A stretch of DNA of 64,000 nucleotides from Streptomyces carminius. GTDB taxonomy: Bacteria > Actinomycetota > Actinomycetes > Streptomycetales > Streptomycetaceae. Below are positions 8,201 to 17,176 of this stretch, piece by piece. Made by a program: the position numbers and the translations under genes. The stretch is from assembly GCF_002794255.1 (NCBI RefSeq), contig NZ_PGGW01000071.1, positions 248,001 to 312,000 on the forward strand, read 5' to 3'. The notes under the pieces are model-generated. The model ran no database searches, was not told the origin of the DNA, and was given only the letters and a program-made list of their open reading frames with translations. Position 1 is the stretch's first letter. The number at the start of each line of letters is the position of its first letter.

Positions 8201-11200
8201 GTCGTCCAGGGTGTAGGTGGTCCTCACCGCGGTGTACGGCGCGCCCGGGCCGGTGCCGTAGGAGGCGTCGGCCGGGCTCTCCCCTGCGTACTCGCGGGTC
8301 TCGACGGTGCGGTCCCGGACATCGGTGATGGCCCGCCGGGCCGAGCCGCCGTCGAGGGCGGTGGTGGCGGTGGAGTCTCCGGTGTAACTGGTGGTGGTGC
8401 TCCACTTCTTCACGCCGAGGACGAGCAGGCTGCTGGAGACGGCCCGTTCGGCACCGTCGAAGACGGTCTGGACCTGCCTGGGTGCCTCGCCGTGCTCGGC
8501 GCGGGTGTAGGTGCCGTTCGGGGTACTGGTGTCGTCGAAGATGTCCGCGTAGGTCTCGTGGGCCAGGCCGCGGGTGTCGTAGCGGGTGTCGGTCAGCAGC
8601 CGGCCGCCCAGCGGAGTCGGGGACTGGGTCTGCAGGGGGCGCAGCAGCGCGTCGTAGAGGGTGTAGGCGGTGTTGTAGGTCTTGCCGTCCTTCCGCACCG
8701 TCGAGGTCGACACCCATGAGGGCCTGGTGCCGGACAGGTGGTAGGCCATCTTGGTGTTGGGAAGGTCCTCGCCGCGGATGCGGTTGGGCAGCCAGACCTC
8801 GGTCAGCCGGCCGAGCGCGTCATAGGCGAGCTGGGTCTCCCCGCCGTTCGGGTCGTAGCTGCGCTGGACCATTCCGCGGCGCGGATCCAGGAACTCGGTG
8901 GCCTTGTGCCCCTTGGGGTCGGCGGTCCTGGTCTTGGTCAGCGGGCCTGCCGTGGCGGGCGTGTAGGCGGTGGTGACCGCCTTGCCGTCGGCATTGGTGA
9001 CGGTCAGCGGGCGGCCGAGGGCGTCGTGGGTCGTGGTGGTGACCGTCTGCCAGCCGGTGGGGAGACGGTCACCGTCCGCCGTGGTGGTGGCGTAGCCGGT
9101 GGCGCGGCCGTTCCAGGTGGCCGCGCCCCTGGTGGGCTTCTGTGCCGCCGTCCAGCCGGTGGCCTGCGGGTTGTCGTAGACGGTGGCGACATCGGAGAGC
9201 GCGTCACCTCGGGTGGCCGGGGTGGCCGGCAGGTTCAGCTGGGCGTCGGTGACCGAGCAGGAGCGGCCGACGGTGCGGGTGCGGGAGACCAGGCTGGTCA
9301 GGCCGGCGGCGGTGTTGCGGGCGTACCAGGTGCGGGTGCAGGTCTCGTCGCCGCTCCTGCCGACCTCGCCGGAGTCGTCGACGGTGGCGGCCATGCCGTG
9401 GTCGTCGTACGTCGTGGTGACCGCTCTGGCCCGCCAGGTCCGGGAGGCGGTCAGATAGGTGTAGTCGGTGCTCTTCTTCGTGCGCACGTAGCGGGCGATG
9501 TGGTCGCCGACGTCGGGTGCGTCCTGGCGGGCAGTCTCCTTGGACCAGGGGTCGTTGACGGTGGCGCTGATGGCGGTGGCACCGTCGTAGACGACCTCCT
9601 GCCGCAGCTGGCCGGCGTACTGGTCGCTGTCGGTGATCGCGGCGACGCCGAGGTCGGGCGAGGCCGGCGGGGCGACGGTGACCGAGCGGGTGCTGCCGTC
9701 CTTCCTCCTGTCGCCGTCCATGCCCTGCATGTAGTGGGACACGGTCTTGGAGCGGGTGACGTCCTTGGCGCCGATGTAGGCGGTCACCTGACGGTAGCCA
9801 CGCCAGTCCGACCAGGTCCGCTCGCTCTTCGGGGTGAGCGGGTCGTCGCTGTAGTGCCAGGCGGCGCCCGAGTAGACGTACTCGTGCTCGACCGACCCGT
9901 TCTTCCCGGTGGGGTCGGCGTTGACAACGGCCAGGACGCGGTACTTGTGGAACCAGTCCACCGACGCCTCCCGGGCGCCGTTGATGTGCCAGTACTGCGG
10001 GTAGCAGGAGCGTGTGTTGGTGTCCTCGGCCGCCTTCATGACCTCGCTGCGGCGGCACTCCTCACCGGAGAGGGCCACATTGGTGATCGCGCCGGTCTCG
10101 GAGGTGATCGTGGAGATGCGTGGCCGGGTCAGGGGCAGGATGTCGTCGGTGCCGTCCACCCGGTTCGGGCGCATCTGGTAGGTGAAGGTGACCGGGTTCA
10201 CCGTGATGTGGTCGGTGGCGGCCTTGCCGGTGCGCTTGATCGACTTCAGTGTCAGGACATGGTCGGAGGTGTCTCCGATGTCGCCGCCGTCGAGGTACTG
10301 CTGTGCCAGTGTCCAGGAGTCCACCGGCTCATGGGCGGAGGAAGCGGCCGACCAGGACCAGGTGTGGACACCGGTCAGCCGCTTGCGGGTGAAGAAGGCC
10401 GGGCCGGCGGAGTCGCAGTCATCGTCGCCGTCGGAGCAGATGGCGTCGTAGGGGACGTCCGGCCAGTTGTCGGCGGTGTCCTCGGTCAGCTTCGAGCAGT
10501 CGGTCGCGGTGCACCGCTCGGCGTGGGTGAAGGTGACCTTGGCGTCGGCGTCGTCGGTGAACAGCGCGTCCTTGCGCAGCCCGTACCGGATCTCCTTCAG
10601 GTAACCGCCTCGGGTGTAGGAGGCGTTGGCCTTGTCGGCCTTGTTCTTGCGGTAGTGGTTGGTCTCCTTGGCGTACCAGTAGGTGGTGGCGTTGCCGTGG
10701 GTGTCCTCGACGTGGTCCAGGTTCCACCGCCATGCCTGGGTCAGTGAGCGTCCGGAGAAGGAGCCGTCCCGGGAGTAGCCGGGCTCGCCGGAGTCGTCGC
10801 CGAAGACCGGGACGGTCCAGGTGGAGTTGGTGCGCTGGTCGCCGGCGCCGTCGAGCTTGTCCCGGCCGAAGACGTATTTGGTGCCGTCACCGGTGACCAC
10901 GGTCCAGTACTCACCGTTGTCGTCGCCGTTGTCCGCGCCGGTGGAGCGGGTCACCCTGGAGTCGTCGTCGCTCTGCAGCCGCCAGGTGTCGGAGTCCACC
11001 TTCACCAGCCGGGTGGCCTTGCCGTTGAGCACCAGGCGGGCGTTGTCGTACTTCCAGCAGCGGTCGAAGACGTCCTTGTGGCCGTCGTCGTCGCAGCTTC
11101 CGTAGGAGCGCTCGATGTAGGACTCGGTCAGCGAGAAGCCCTCGCCCACCGGGGTGCCCTGGTTGTTGGTGGTGGCGGTGCGGCCGTCGACGCTTCCGGA

Positions 11201-12148
11201 GTCGTAGGACAGCGACAGTTCGGGGGACGGGCCGGCCGCCGCGGGGGGCAGGATGAAGTCGTAGGACCAGGTGAAGGACCCCGAGCTGCCGCCCGCCTGC
11301 CAGGAGGACGACTCGGACAGCTCCGTGGCGGAGTAGTCGCCCGTTCCCGTGGGTGACTGGCCCGTTCCCGCGGATGTCGCCGTGAGCGCGAGCACGGTCG
11401 CCGCCGATGTGTTGTCGGCGGTCTGCGTGGAGAGGCCGCTCTCGGTCCCGGCCAGCGGGACCTGTGCCGAGACGGTCTGGCCGGTGATGTCGTTGCTCGA
11501 CGCGAGTGGGGTCTGCTTGCGGCATTCGGTCTTCTGCGGTGTGGTCAGCGCGCAGGCCGGAAGCCGTACCAGGCGCAGCCGCTGGGACCAGCCGCCGCCG
11601 ACGACTCCGGCGAAGTCGCCGTAGTCGACGCGCACCGCTGCTCGGCCTGCAGTGTCCGCCTCGGCGGTCAGCAGCACACCGGTGACTCCGGCCTCTCGCG
11701 CCGCTTTCTGGCCCAGCACCGCGACCCGGGCCTCGCCTGCGGCCGCGCCGGGCGCCTCAGTCTGCGGGCTCAGGGTCACCGGCAGGTCGCCCGGTGACGC
11801 CTTGGCCGCCTTTCCGGCGGTGAGCCTCACCTCCGCCTCGCCGGGCTCCGGCCAGGCGGCCCGCTGCTCGGCCTTCGCGCGCCGGGCCTGCTCGGCGTTG
11901 GCCTCCTGGGTCTTGGCAACCCGCTCACGGGCTTCCGCCGCGCCTTGTCCGGTTATCTCTCTGACCTTGGCCACGCGCGGTTCCGGCGGTTCCGGCAGCG
12001 CGGGCAGCTTCCCGTTCTCGGCCCGTGCCACGGGCGTGATGCCGCCCGATACCACCACCGCCAGGATCAACGACTGCGCCAGCAGCCGCGCTCCCCGGCG
12101 TCTTTCCTTGCCTCTGCCCTGCCTTGAGGTGCCCGTACCAGAGTTCAT
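5267..12148 (-). CDS. Secreted RHS/YD-repeat polymorphic toxin with Hint domain
   Basis: This 2293-residue toxin delivery protein opens with a Sec signal peptide (hydrophobic LLAQSLILAVVVSGGI, cleavage near ARA-EN, residue about 43). An N-terminal SpvB-like part includes WSYDFILPPAAAGPSPELSL. Hundreds of residues of YD repeats follow (YDALGRLTEV, YDLFGRQVSADDPDKGE and others). The RHS core closes with IGARQYDPGTGQFISVDPL at about residue 1870, after which the variable part begins. A Hint protease module at about 2040-2181 runs from CFLAGTDVLMADG to VLVHNS and should release the tip by self-cleavage. The last 112 residues are the presumed toxin and match no family I can name; they include GHKVDFTIDL near the end. 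The LamG gene lies 115 bases upstream and the immunity gene overlaps the stop. Confidence 0.9.
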   Translation of the reverse strand: MNSGTGTSRQGRGKERRRGARLLAQSLILAVVVSGGITPVARAENGKLPALPEPPEPRVAKVREITGQGAAEARERVAKTQEANAEQARRAKAEQRAAWPEPGEAEVRLTAGKAAKASPGDLPVTLSPQTEAPGAAAGEARVAVLGQKAAREAGVTGVLLTAEADTAGRAAVRVDYGDFAGVVGGGWSQRLRLVRLPACALTTPQKTECRKQTPLASSNDITGQTVSAQVPLAGTESGLSTQTADNTSAATVLALTATSAGTGQSPTGTGDYSATELSESSSWQAGGSSGSFTWSYDFILPPAAAGPSPELSLSYDSGSVDGRTATTNNQGTPVGEGFSLTESYIERSYGSCDDDGHKDVFDRCWKYDNARLVLNGKATRLVKVDSDTWRLQSDDDSRVTRSTGADNGDDNGEYWTVVTGDGTKYVFGRDKLDGAGDQRTNSTWTVPVFGDDSGEPGYSRDGSFSGRSLTQAWRWNLDHVEDTHGNATTYWYAKETNHYRKNKADKANASYTRGGYLKEIRYGLRKDALFTDDADAKVTFTHAERCTATDCSKLTEDTADNWPDVPYDAICSDGDDDCDSAGPAFFTRKRLTGVHTWSWSAASSAHEPVDSWTLAQQYLDGGDIGDTSDHVLTLKSIKRTGKAATDHITVNPVTFTYQMRPNRVDGTDDILPLTRPRISTITSETGAITNVALSGEECRRSEVMKAAEDTNTRSCYPQYWHINGAREASVDWFHKYRVLAVVNADPTGKNGSVEHEYVYSGAAWHYSDDPLTPKSERTWSDWRGYRQVTAYIGAKDVTRSKTVSHYMQGMDGDRRKDGSTRSVTVAPPASPDLGVAAITDSDQYAGQLRQEVVYDGATAISATVNDPWSKETARQDAPDVGDHIARYVRTKKSTDYTYLTASRTWRARAVTTTYDDHGMAATVDDSGEVGRSGDETCTRTWYARNTAAGLTSLVSRTRTVGRSCSVTDAQLNLPATPATRGDALSDVATVYDNPQATGWTAAQKPTRGAATWNGRATGYATTTADGDRLPTGWQTVTTTTHDALGRPLTVTNADGKAVTTAYTPATAGPLTKTRTADPKGHKATEFLDPRRGMVQRSYDPNGGETQLAYDALGRLTEVWLPNRIRGEDLPNTKMAYHLSGTRPSWVSTSTVRKDGKTYNTAYTLYDALLRPLQTQSPTPLGGRLLTDTRYDTRGLAHETYADIFDDTSTPNGTYTRAEHGEAPRQVQTVFDGAERAVSSSLLVLGVKKWSTTTSYTGDSTATTALDGGSARRAITDVRDRTVETREYAGESPADASYGTGPGAPYTAVRTTYTLDDQQRTITGPDGAKWTYGYDLFGRQVSADDPDKGETTTAYDILDRAVKSTDARGRTILTAYDELDRVTGTWAGEKTDAAQLTARTYDTVLKGQPATSTRYVGGKGGQAYTKAVTAYDSLNRPVGTALRLPADDPFVRAGAPAELTYVSDYNIDGTLGLVQEPALGGLPSENITYGHNALGQVTSVSGATGYLLDTDYSPLGQAQQLVLGTSSESGTAKVFISNTHEEGTGRLTRSRVTDLDGVLQDLTYRFDDAGNVTSIADPTTLGGTGKAETQCFDYDGHRRLIEAWTPASQDCFDSRSAGRLSGPGPYWNSYTYNDAGQRTSETVHKTDGADTTTYCYTGDKPHTLTGTSTDADCANPDRTYAYDPSGNTTRRPGESGPQELDWSEEGQLTELTESDTSTGYLYDADGTLLIRTTENGERVLYAGATELHLGADGTAWAQRYYSAGDLTVALRTNASGTNTLRYLAGDHHGTSTLAISSDTQKVTKRYTTPFGAERGTPVEGPWPDDKQFLGKTHDTTTGLTHIGARQYDPGTGQFISVDPLLNPEQHQSVNGYSYAGNNPATFADPTGKAYPECASGQYDCTNGSGGTGDIKKIKRGKNYHKETAAQGGTGGGRQYGSRYGNRGGGGGTHRSSNKVFKVQVAPPSCAWRANTCSQPPVDEPDWKFLWETGTALLLPDVDAWDRCFTEADLAGCGWAATDLPWLKVVKGGKILAKSMKSCKCFLAGTDVLMADGATKDIEDVELGDKVLATDPETGETGPREVTRLIVTEDDKHFNKLSIATGDGVETLTATHEHPFWSPSEKRWVEAEDLRPGMTLLTDENETVIVTANHPFTKRATTYNLTVDDLHTYYVLAGATPVLVHNSGGPACGFPNVADGDYLWHEMSTPHGVVGIGGNVEVNGARVTISNVAVYGEDGLERGSLGVGPVLSELRGNIAPSLARQGYESLRIEGERLSGPVGHKVDFTIDLTRYSGESK

Positions 12149-12263
12149 GAGAATGCCCCACCCATGTCACACAGGAGATCGCCAAGCCACCGTCGAAGCC
12201 CCGAACGGGGCGGGTGCGGGCGGCTCGACCGGACGCCGCCCGCACCGTTGTCGTGCCGTTCCG

Positions 12264-15200
12264 TCAGCCGCCCACGCGGTCCTCGATCTGCTCGGAACCG
12301 GTCATCGCCCCGGCCCACAGCCGCACCTCCGCCACCCGGGCGGGCAGGTGGTGCTTCCACTGCCCCGAGGTGAAGCCCCGGCCCACGGCGAAGTCACCCG
12401 ATCCCGCCCGGGCCGTGAACACCTGCGCGTCACCGTTCTGCAGATGGCCCACGTACAGGCTGATCGTTCCGGCCTGGGCGTCGAACACCCCGGTCAGACG
12501 GACCGCGCTGTCGAGTTCCGCGGTTTCCTCCGAGACCACCGAGGAGAACGTGCCGTCCGCGTTCATCCGCCCGAAGTGCCACCGGCCCGATGCCTCGGTC
12601 CGGTCCGTGTCCGTCTCGGGGTCGTAGACGGTCCTCTTGCCGGTGAGCTCGTACCACAGACCCCATGCCGAGCCGTCGGAGGTGCGCCGGCCGAGCACCT
12701 GGCCGGTGTACCCGGCGTCCTTGGCCAGGATTCTGGCGCTGTCCACTTCCACCGCGGTCGTCACGGTGAACGAGCCGGTGTCGTCCACCAGCGGGCCGGT
12801 GGCCGTGGCGGCGCCGTCGACGCCGTCCAAGACGATCGCCTCACCGTCCAGTGAGGCCCCGCCGGTCAGTTTCAGGTCCCTCCCGTAGCCGGAGACGGTG
12901 TCCGCCACGGTGGTGCCGCTGCCGGTGGACGGGTCCCAGTGGGCCACGAGTTCGACCGCCGCATGACCCTCGCTGATCTTCAGCCGCGCCTCGTCGGCGA
13001 TCTCCTCGGCCGTCAGCGCCCGTTGCCACGCCGCGACCTCGTCGATGGAGCCGGGGAAGTAGTACTGGTGGACGTTGGCCCACTTGTAGCGCCCGATCTG
13101 GAACGCGCCCGTCGACGACCAGGAACCCGGGACCGAGACGGCACCCTGCCGCTTTCCGTTCACGTACAGGGAGAGGTTCTGGGATGCCGGGTCGTAGGTT
13201 CCTGCCAGATGGGTCCAGATCCCGGTGCTCGGTGCCTGCTTGGATATGACGCCGTGGTAAGCCGTCCCCGTCGCCGCGTCCTTTTCCTTCACTCCGAAGA
13301 ACCACCGGCCGTTGCTCTTGGAGTACCCCAGGATGAAGGGTGAGTACTGGGTGCCGTCCTGTGAGGCGATGATGGCCTCCGAGCCGGTGTTCTGAAGCCG
13401 CACCCACGCGGACACGGTGTAGGCCGAGCGCGTCTCCAGTACCGGACCGCCGGTCGCCGCGTAGCCGCCGCTGCCGTCCAGCGCCAGCCCCTTGTCCGTG
13501 ACCGGGGTCTCCAGTGGTGCGCCGTCGCCGTCATGGGTGATCAGACCGCGCCTTCCGCGATCGTCACGCGCGGCGCCGCCGTGGAGGGTGGCGTCGTGCC
13601 GGGTTCCGCCTCCGGCCGCCGAGTCCTTCGCAACGCCGTCGGCCTCGTCGAAGTGCCATCGGCCGACCGGCCCTTCGCCCGCGGCGACCAGGAAGTCCTT
13701 CACCTGCTGAGCGCCCCAGCGTCCGACTTCGTCCTTGCCCCGGACATACAGGCGGTAGGTGCCCGGCCGGTCGGGGGTGAAAGTGCCCTGCCACCCGATC
13801 ACCGATACAAGAATCGGAGGCGCACCCTCGCATGCGTAGACAGGTATGGTGGGAAAACAGGTTTTTTTGGCGTCGAGCCATGTGCTGGTGGTGGTAAGCC
13901 GGTACTGGAATGCCGTTGTACTGAGCTGCTCACCATCTGCGGCGTTGAATGTGAAGGTGACCGGCTCCCCAGGCCCCCCGCCGGGCACGCACTCGTTGAC
14001 CGTGCACTCGGTGTACGGGCTGCCGATCCTGGCCTTGGGCGCCTTGGGCGCGGTGGAGTCGACCTTGAAGTGGCACGCAGTGGTGTAACCGGTGTGCAGC
14101 CGGTTCGACCCGTCCTCGTAATACGACATGGTCAGGGCACGCAGCCGGTACTTCACCCCCTCCGACAGGGCGGGCAGGCTCCTGGTCTGTACCGCCAGGT
14201 TCCCGGCGTACCCGGAGGTCGGGCTGTCGACATCGGTGTGCGCGCGTACCCAGGAGGAGCCGTTCCAGCGGTCGGTGCGCCAGCGGATGCGCAGGTTCGC
14301 CCCCGCCTCACCGCCCGCGGCGGTCCGCGGCCTGCCGGTCACCGCCGGGGTGGGATCGCTGACCACGTCGGGGTCGGCCTCGCTGGTCGAGCAGACCGTG
14401 CCGTCGCCGGACAGCAGACCGACGTTCTTCGGCAGCGCCGGCCGCGCCACGTACTTCACCGCCAGGACCGCGTCGTTCTTGAAGCGTTTCCAGGCGGAGG
14501 TGTCGGACTCGTCCTTCGCCCGGATCTGCAGGGTGAACCGGGAGAACTTGCCCGCCGCAAAGTTCCGCACGGTGGGGGTGAGGTTCTCGTTGGATTCCTC
14601 CGGGTTGTCGTTGAACTCGATCGGTGCGTCCGGCGAGTCCGGGTCGCACAGTGAGCCGCGGCCCGCCGACACGTGCCGGTCGACCATCAGGTCCAGTTCC
14701 TTGGGGCGGGAGGACCAGGTGGTGGCGGAGGAGATGTTGTTGGTGCGCACCAGGTTCACCCACCGCGGGTCGCACTGGAACGCCCACGGCTCGGTGACGC
14801 GGAAGGTGGCGTCCAGGATGTTCTTGCCCTTCAGCTTGGCGGGCGAGAACTCGAAGTACAGGCGCTGCACATAGCCCGGCCCGCAGTAGTAGCCGCTCCA
14901 GCTGCCGCACTTGCCGGCGCCCTTGCCGCGGCCGTCGCTGCCGTTGCCCCAGCCGTAGGACTCGTAGCCGTCACTGCGCAGCAGGGTGCGCTCGGACTCG
15001 TTCAGCGTGACCGACGGGTCGATGTGCAGCGGGTAGACGGAGGCGTCGGTGTCCGTCAGCATCCCGGCGTCGGGGACCACCGTGAGGGTGTCCTCGGTGA
15101 CCTCCACCTCCATCCGAGTCACCGTGTCACCCGGCTCCGGTTCCGGTTCCGGATCGGCCTCGGCGCCGGGGGAGTCACCGGTCTCGGCCCGCTCCGAAGT

Positions 15201-16028
15201 TTTCGCTGTGCCGGTGGTGAGGCGCGGTGTCTGCCGGCCGGTGGCCTGCTGTTCGGCGTCCTCGCCGGCCGAGTCCCACATCTGCGCGGGCGGGGCGCGG
15301 AAGACCGTCCTCCCGTCCCCGTCGACCGCCGTCAGGCTTCCGGCGGCTCCTTCGCGGAGGCTCAGTCCTGCGGCCTTGAGCCGGTAGTCGATCCGTTTCA
15401 GTTCGGGGTTGGCCGCCGCCCGGGGCGTCTTGACCACCAGTACGTGCCGGAAGCCCTCGGTGGAGGCGGTCACCCGCAGGTCGGTGTCCGGCAGCACCTC
15501 GCGGTACAGGGCGCTCGTCCCGTTCAGTTCCGGCTCCGGCAGGCTGTCCGGCCAGTCCAGTTCCAGGGAGCGCCCCTGCTCGGCGATCCGCACCAGCGGA
15601 TCGTCTCCCCCGCCGGAGAAGGTCATCTCCGCCGCGGCGGCCTTCGGCCCCACCGAGCCGTCCGGCCTGACCTCCAGGGTGGGATCGGGCGCCTGCCAGC
15701 CGCCGCCCGGCCCGGCCACCCGTACCGGGACCGAGGACTCCTCCAGGGTGAAGGTGTGGCCGTCGGGATTGGCGAACACCGTCGAGTGCTCCGACCGTTC
15801 GCCGGTCACCTCGACCCGCTCCCCGGTCTTCTCCGCCTCGGCCAGGGCCCGTTGCCCCTCGGTCGGGGCCGGGGGTTCCCCGGTCCTGACATCGGCCTGT
15901 GCCGGCGACGCCGACAGCAGCCCCGCCGTCATCCCTGTCACGAGGGTGATGCCGACGAAGCCGAGTGCCCTCTTCCGTGGTCGCCCGGGAGTCACCCTCG
16001 AAGCGCCACTCCCCCACCGTAAGTTCAC
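12264..16028 (-). CDS. Secreted LamG-domain protein, partner of the RHS toxin
   Basis: This 1254-residue protein is exported by a clear signal peptide (GFVGITLVTGMTAGLLSASP, cleavage after AQA, about residue 45). The middle (about 330-520) contains a DNRLRE-like beta region with YVQRLYFEFSPAKLKGKNI. Two concanavalin/LamG jellyrolls fill the C-terminus. One runs from about 790 to 1025 (GRWHFDE, then YTVSAWVRL and LSLYVNGK). The other runs from about 1027 to the end (SFTVTTAVEV, ISLYVGH). LamG domains bind sugars or proteins, so it may anchor or deliver the RHS protein. The GTG start has a strong GGGGGGAAG ribosome site. Streptomyces often pair such a gene directly upstream of an RHS gene; the joint role is inferred. 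Confidence 0.82.
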   Translation of the reverse strand: MNLRWGSGASRVTPGRPRKRALGFVGITLVTGMTAGLLSASPAQADVRTGEPPAPTEGQRALAEAEKTGERVEVTGERSEHSTVFANPDGHTFTLEESSVPVRVAGPGGGWQAPDPTLEVRPDGSVGPKAAAAEMTFSGGGDDPLVRIAEQGRSLELDWPDSLPEPELNGTSALYREVLPDTDLRVTASTEGFRHVLVVKTPRAAANPELKRIDYRLKAAGLSLREGAAGSLTAVDGDGRTVFRAPPAQMWDSAGEDAEQQATGRQTPRLTTGTAKTSERAETGDSPGAEADPEPEPEPGDTVTRMEVEVTEDTLTVVPDAGMLTDTDASVYPLHIDPSVTLNESERTLLRSDGYESYGWGNGSDGRGKGAGKCGSWSGYYCGPGYVQRLYFEFSPAKLKGKNILDATFRVTEPWAFQCDPRWVNLVRTNNISSATTWSSRPKELDLMVDRHVSAGRGSLCDPDSPDAPIEFNDNPEESNENLTPTVRNFAAGKFSRFTLQIRAKDESDTSAWKRFKNDAVLAVKYVARPALPKNVGLLSGDGTVCSTSEADPDVVSDPTPAVTGRPRTAAGGEAGANLRIRWRTDRWNGSSWVRAHTDVDSPTSGYAGNLAVQTRSLPALSEGVKYRLRALTMSYYEDGSNRLHTGYTTACHFKVDSTAPKAPKARIGSPYTECTVNECVPGGGPGEPVTFTFNAADGEQLSTTAFQYRLTTTSTWLDAKKTCFPTIPVYACEGAPPILVSVIGWQGTFTPDRPGTYRLYVRGKDEVGRWGAQQVKDFLVAAGEGPVGRWHFDEADGVAKDSAAGGGTRHDATLHGGAARDDRGRRGLITHDGDGAPLETPVTDKGLALDGSGGYAATGGPVLETRSAYTVSAWVRLQNTGSEAIIASQDGTQYSPFILGYSKSNGRWFFGVKEKDAATGTAYHGVISKQAPSTGIWTHLAGTYDPASQNLSLYVNGKRQGAVSVPGSWSSTGAFQIGRYKWANVHQYYFPGSIDEVAAWQRALTAEEIADEARLKISEGHAAVELVAHWDPSTGSGTTVADTVSGYGRDLKLTGGASLDGEAIVLDGVDGAATATGPLVDDTGSFTVTTAVEVDSARILAKDAGYTGQVLGRRTSDGSAWGLWYELTGKRTVYDPETDTDRTEASGRWHFGRMNADGTFSSVVSEETAELDSAVRLTGVFDAQAGTISLYVGHLQNGDAQVFTARAGSGDFAVGRGFTSGQWKHHLPARVAEVRLWAGAMTGSEQIEDRVGG

Positions 16029-16197
16029 GCTTCCCCCCAGGCTTCACATGATCTTCAAAACCTGGGTATCCAATCGATCGATCACCGGCTCGGTCAAGGG
16101 AGATGTGGTCACAACAGGTCGATTGCGATCATCTTTGGCCGGAAAGCCTTCTCGCCAGGCCGGATTACGAACAGTGTCGTTGGCGGTGCGGCGGCGG

Positions 16198-16240
16198 CCG
16201 GCCTCCGGGCCCGGCGACACGCGCCGGGCCCGGAGGCCGG
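16198..16240. terminator. Perfect 19-bp GC hairpin
   Basis: Arms 16198-16216 (CCGGCCTCCGGGCCCGGCG) and 16222-16240 are perfectly complementary around the loop ACACG. It lies between the DUF4328 gene (stop at 16284) and the LamG gene start, so it most likely ends the DUF4328 transcript and shields the toxin promoter. The rest of 16029-16283 holds an AT-richer stretch (16041-16130), the best place for the LamG-RHS promoter, though no clear -10/-35 pair was identified. Confidence 0.65.
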
Positions 16241-16283
16241 TGCCCGTTCCGGGGCCGGGCGGCCCCGCCCCGCCGGGGTCAGG

Positions 16284-17033
16284 TCAGGAGGCGGGGAACG
16301 CCGGGTACAGCGGCCCCGGGCCTTGAAGGATCCGGGCCTGCTGCATCCGGGTCAGGGCGCGTACCACCAGGATCGCCAGCACGGCGGCGACGATGCTCAG
16401 GATGTCGGACACGATCAGCATGACGAGTGCCGACTGGATCGTCTCGACGTACTCGTCCCGGTCGTACATCCTGCCGGCGCCGTTCCCGACGTATGTCGCC
16501 AGCAGCCACAGCGTCCACCAGGCGTTGACCAGGGGCCGGGAGGGACGCTCCGGGTCCGGGTCGTTCAGCGGCACCGGTGAGCTCGCGTTCCAGATGTCGA
16601 GGGTGATCCGGCGCGGGAACCACAGGTTGACCACGGGCACGAACCAGCCCCAGATCACCCAGCCGCGGCTCTTACGGTGCCCGTCGGGGACGAACACCTC
16701 GGCGTTGACCCGCACCCGGCGGAACCAGACCAGGAAGACGACGCCAGCCGCCAGCATCGTCGCGAACTGTGCGACACCCGCGAGCCCGTACAGCCGGTCG
16801 GCCCGGGCCGACTCCGCCTCGGTGACGGGTCGTCCGGCGATGAGGTCGTCCACCAGTCCGTGCACGGCCAGCCCGCCGTAGAGCGAGAACACGTCCGCGG
16901 CGATCACCGCCCCCAGCAGGACGGTGACGGCCTTCGCCAGTCCCGTCGGCGCGACGGGGACGGGACCGGCGGAACGAGCCGGATTCCTGGAACCGTCCAG
17001 GTGCTCGGCGTAGTCCGGATGATCGGGGTTCAT
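16284..17033 (-). CDS. DUF4328 membrane protein
   Basis: An integral membrane protein of 249 residues with several transmembrane helices: LAKAVTVLLGAVIAADVFSL, GVAQFATMLAAGVVFLVWF, a segment around GWFVPVVNLWFPRRI, and two near the C-terminus. The motif WVIWGWFVPVVNLWFPRR is the hallmark of DUF4328, a family of unknown function common in actinobacteria. An ATG at 17033 is preferred over the one at 17057 because a GGGGGG ribosome site lies about 9 bases before it. The lipoprotein gene upstream on the same strand ends 143 bases away, so the two could share a transcript. Confidence 0.8.
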   Translation of the reverse strand: MNPDHPDYAEHLDGSRNPARSAGPVPVAPTGLAKAVTVLLGAVIAADVFSLYGGLAVHGLVDDLIAGRPVTEAESARADRLYGLAGVAQFATMLAAGVVFLVWFRRVRVNAEVFVPDGHRKSRGWVIWGWFVPVVNLWFPRRITLDIWNASSPVPLNDPDPERPSRPLVNAWWTLWLLATYVGNGAGRMYDRDEYVETIQSALVMLIVSDILSIVAAVLAILVVRALTRMQQARILQGPGPLYPAFPAS

Positions 17034-17176
17034 GAAGAGCGGCCCCCCTGTGGGCATCGTGTGTCCGCCGGTCGGCGGACGGCTTTGGGTGACGGTTCCG
17101 GCCGGGTCCCGGCTCCCGGCGCGACCGCTGTGCGGATCGCCGGGGCCGGGGGGGCGGCCGGAGTGCGGTGTGCCGC

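Noticed and set aside
8738..10747. Long plus-strand open frame inside the RHS gene
   Set aside because: It is the antisense shadow of YD repeats; Val/Gly-rich with no motif or ribosome site.
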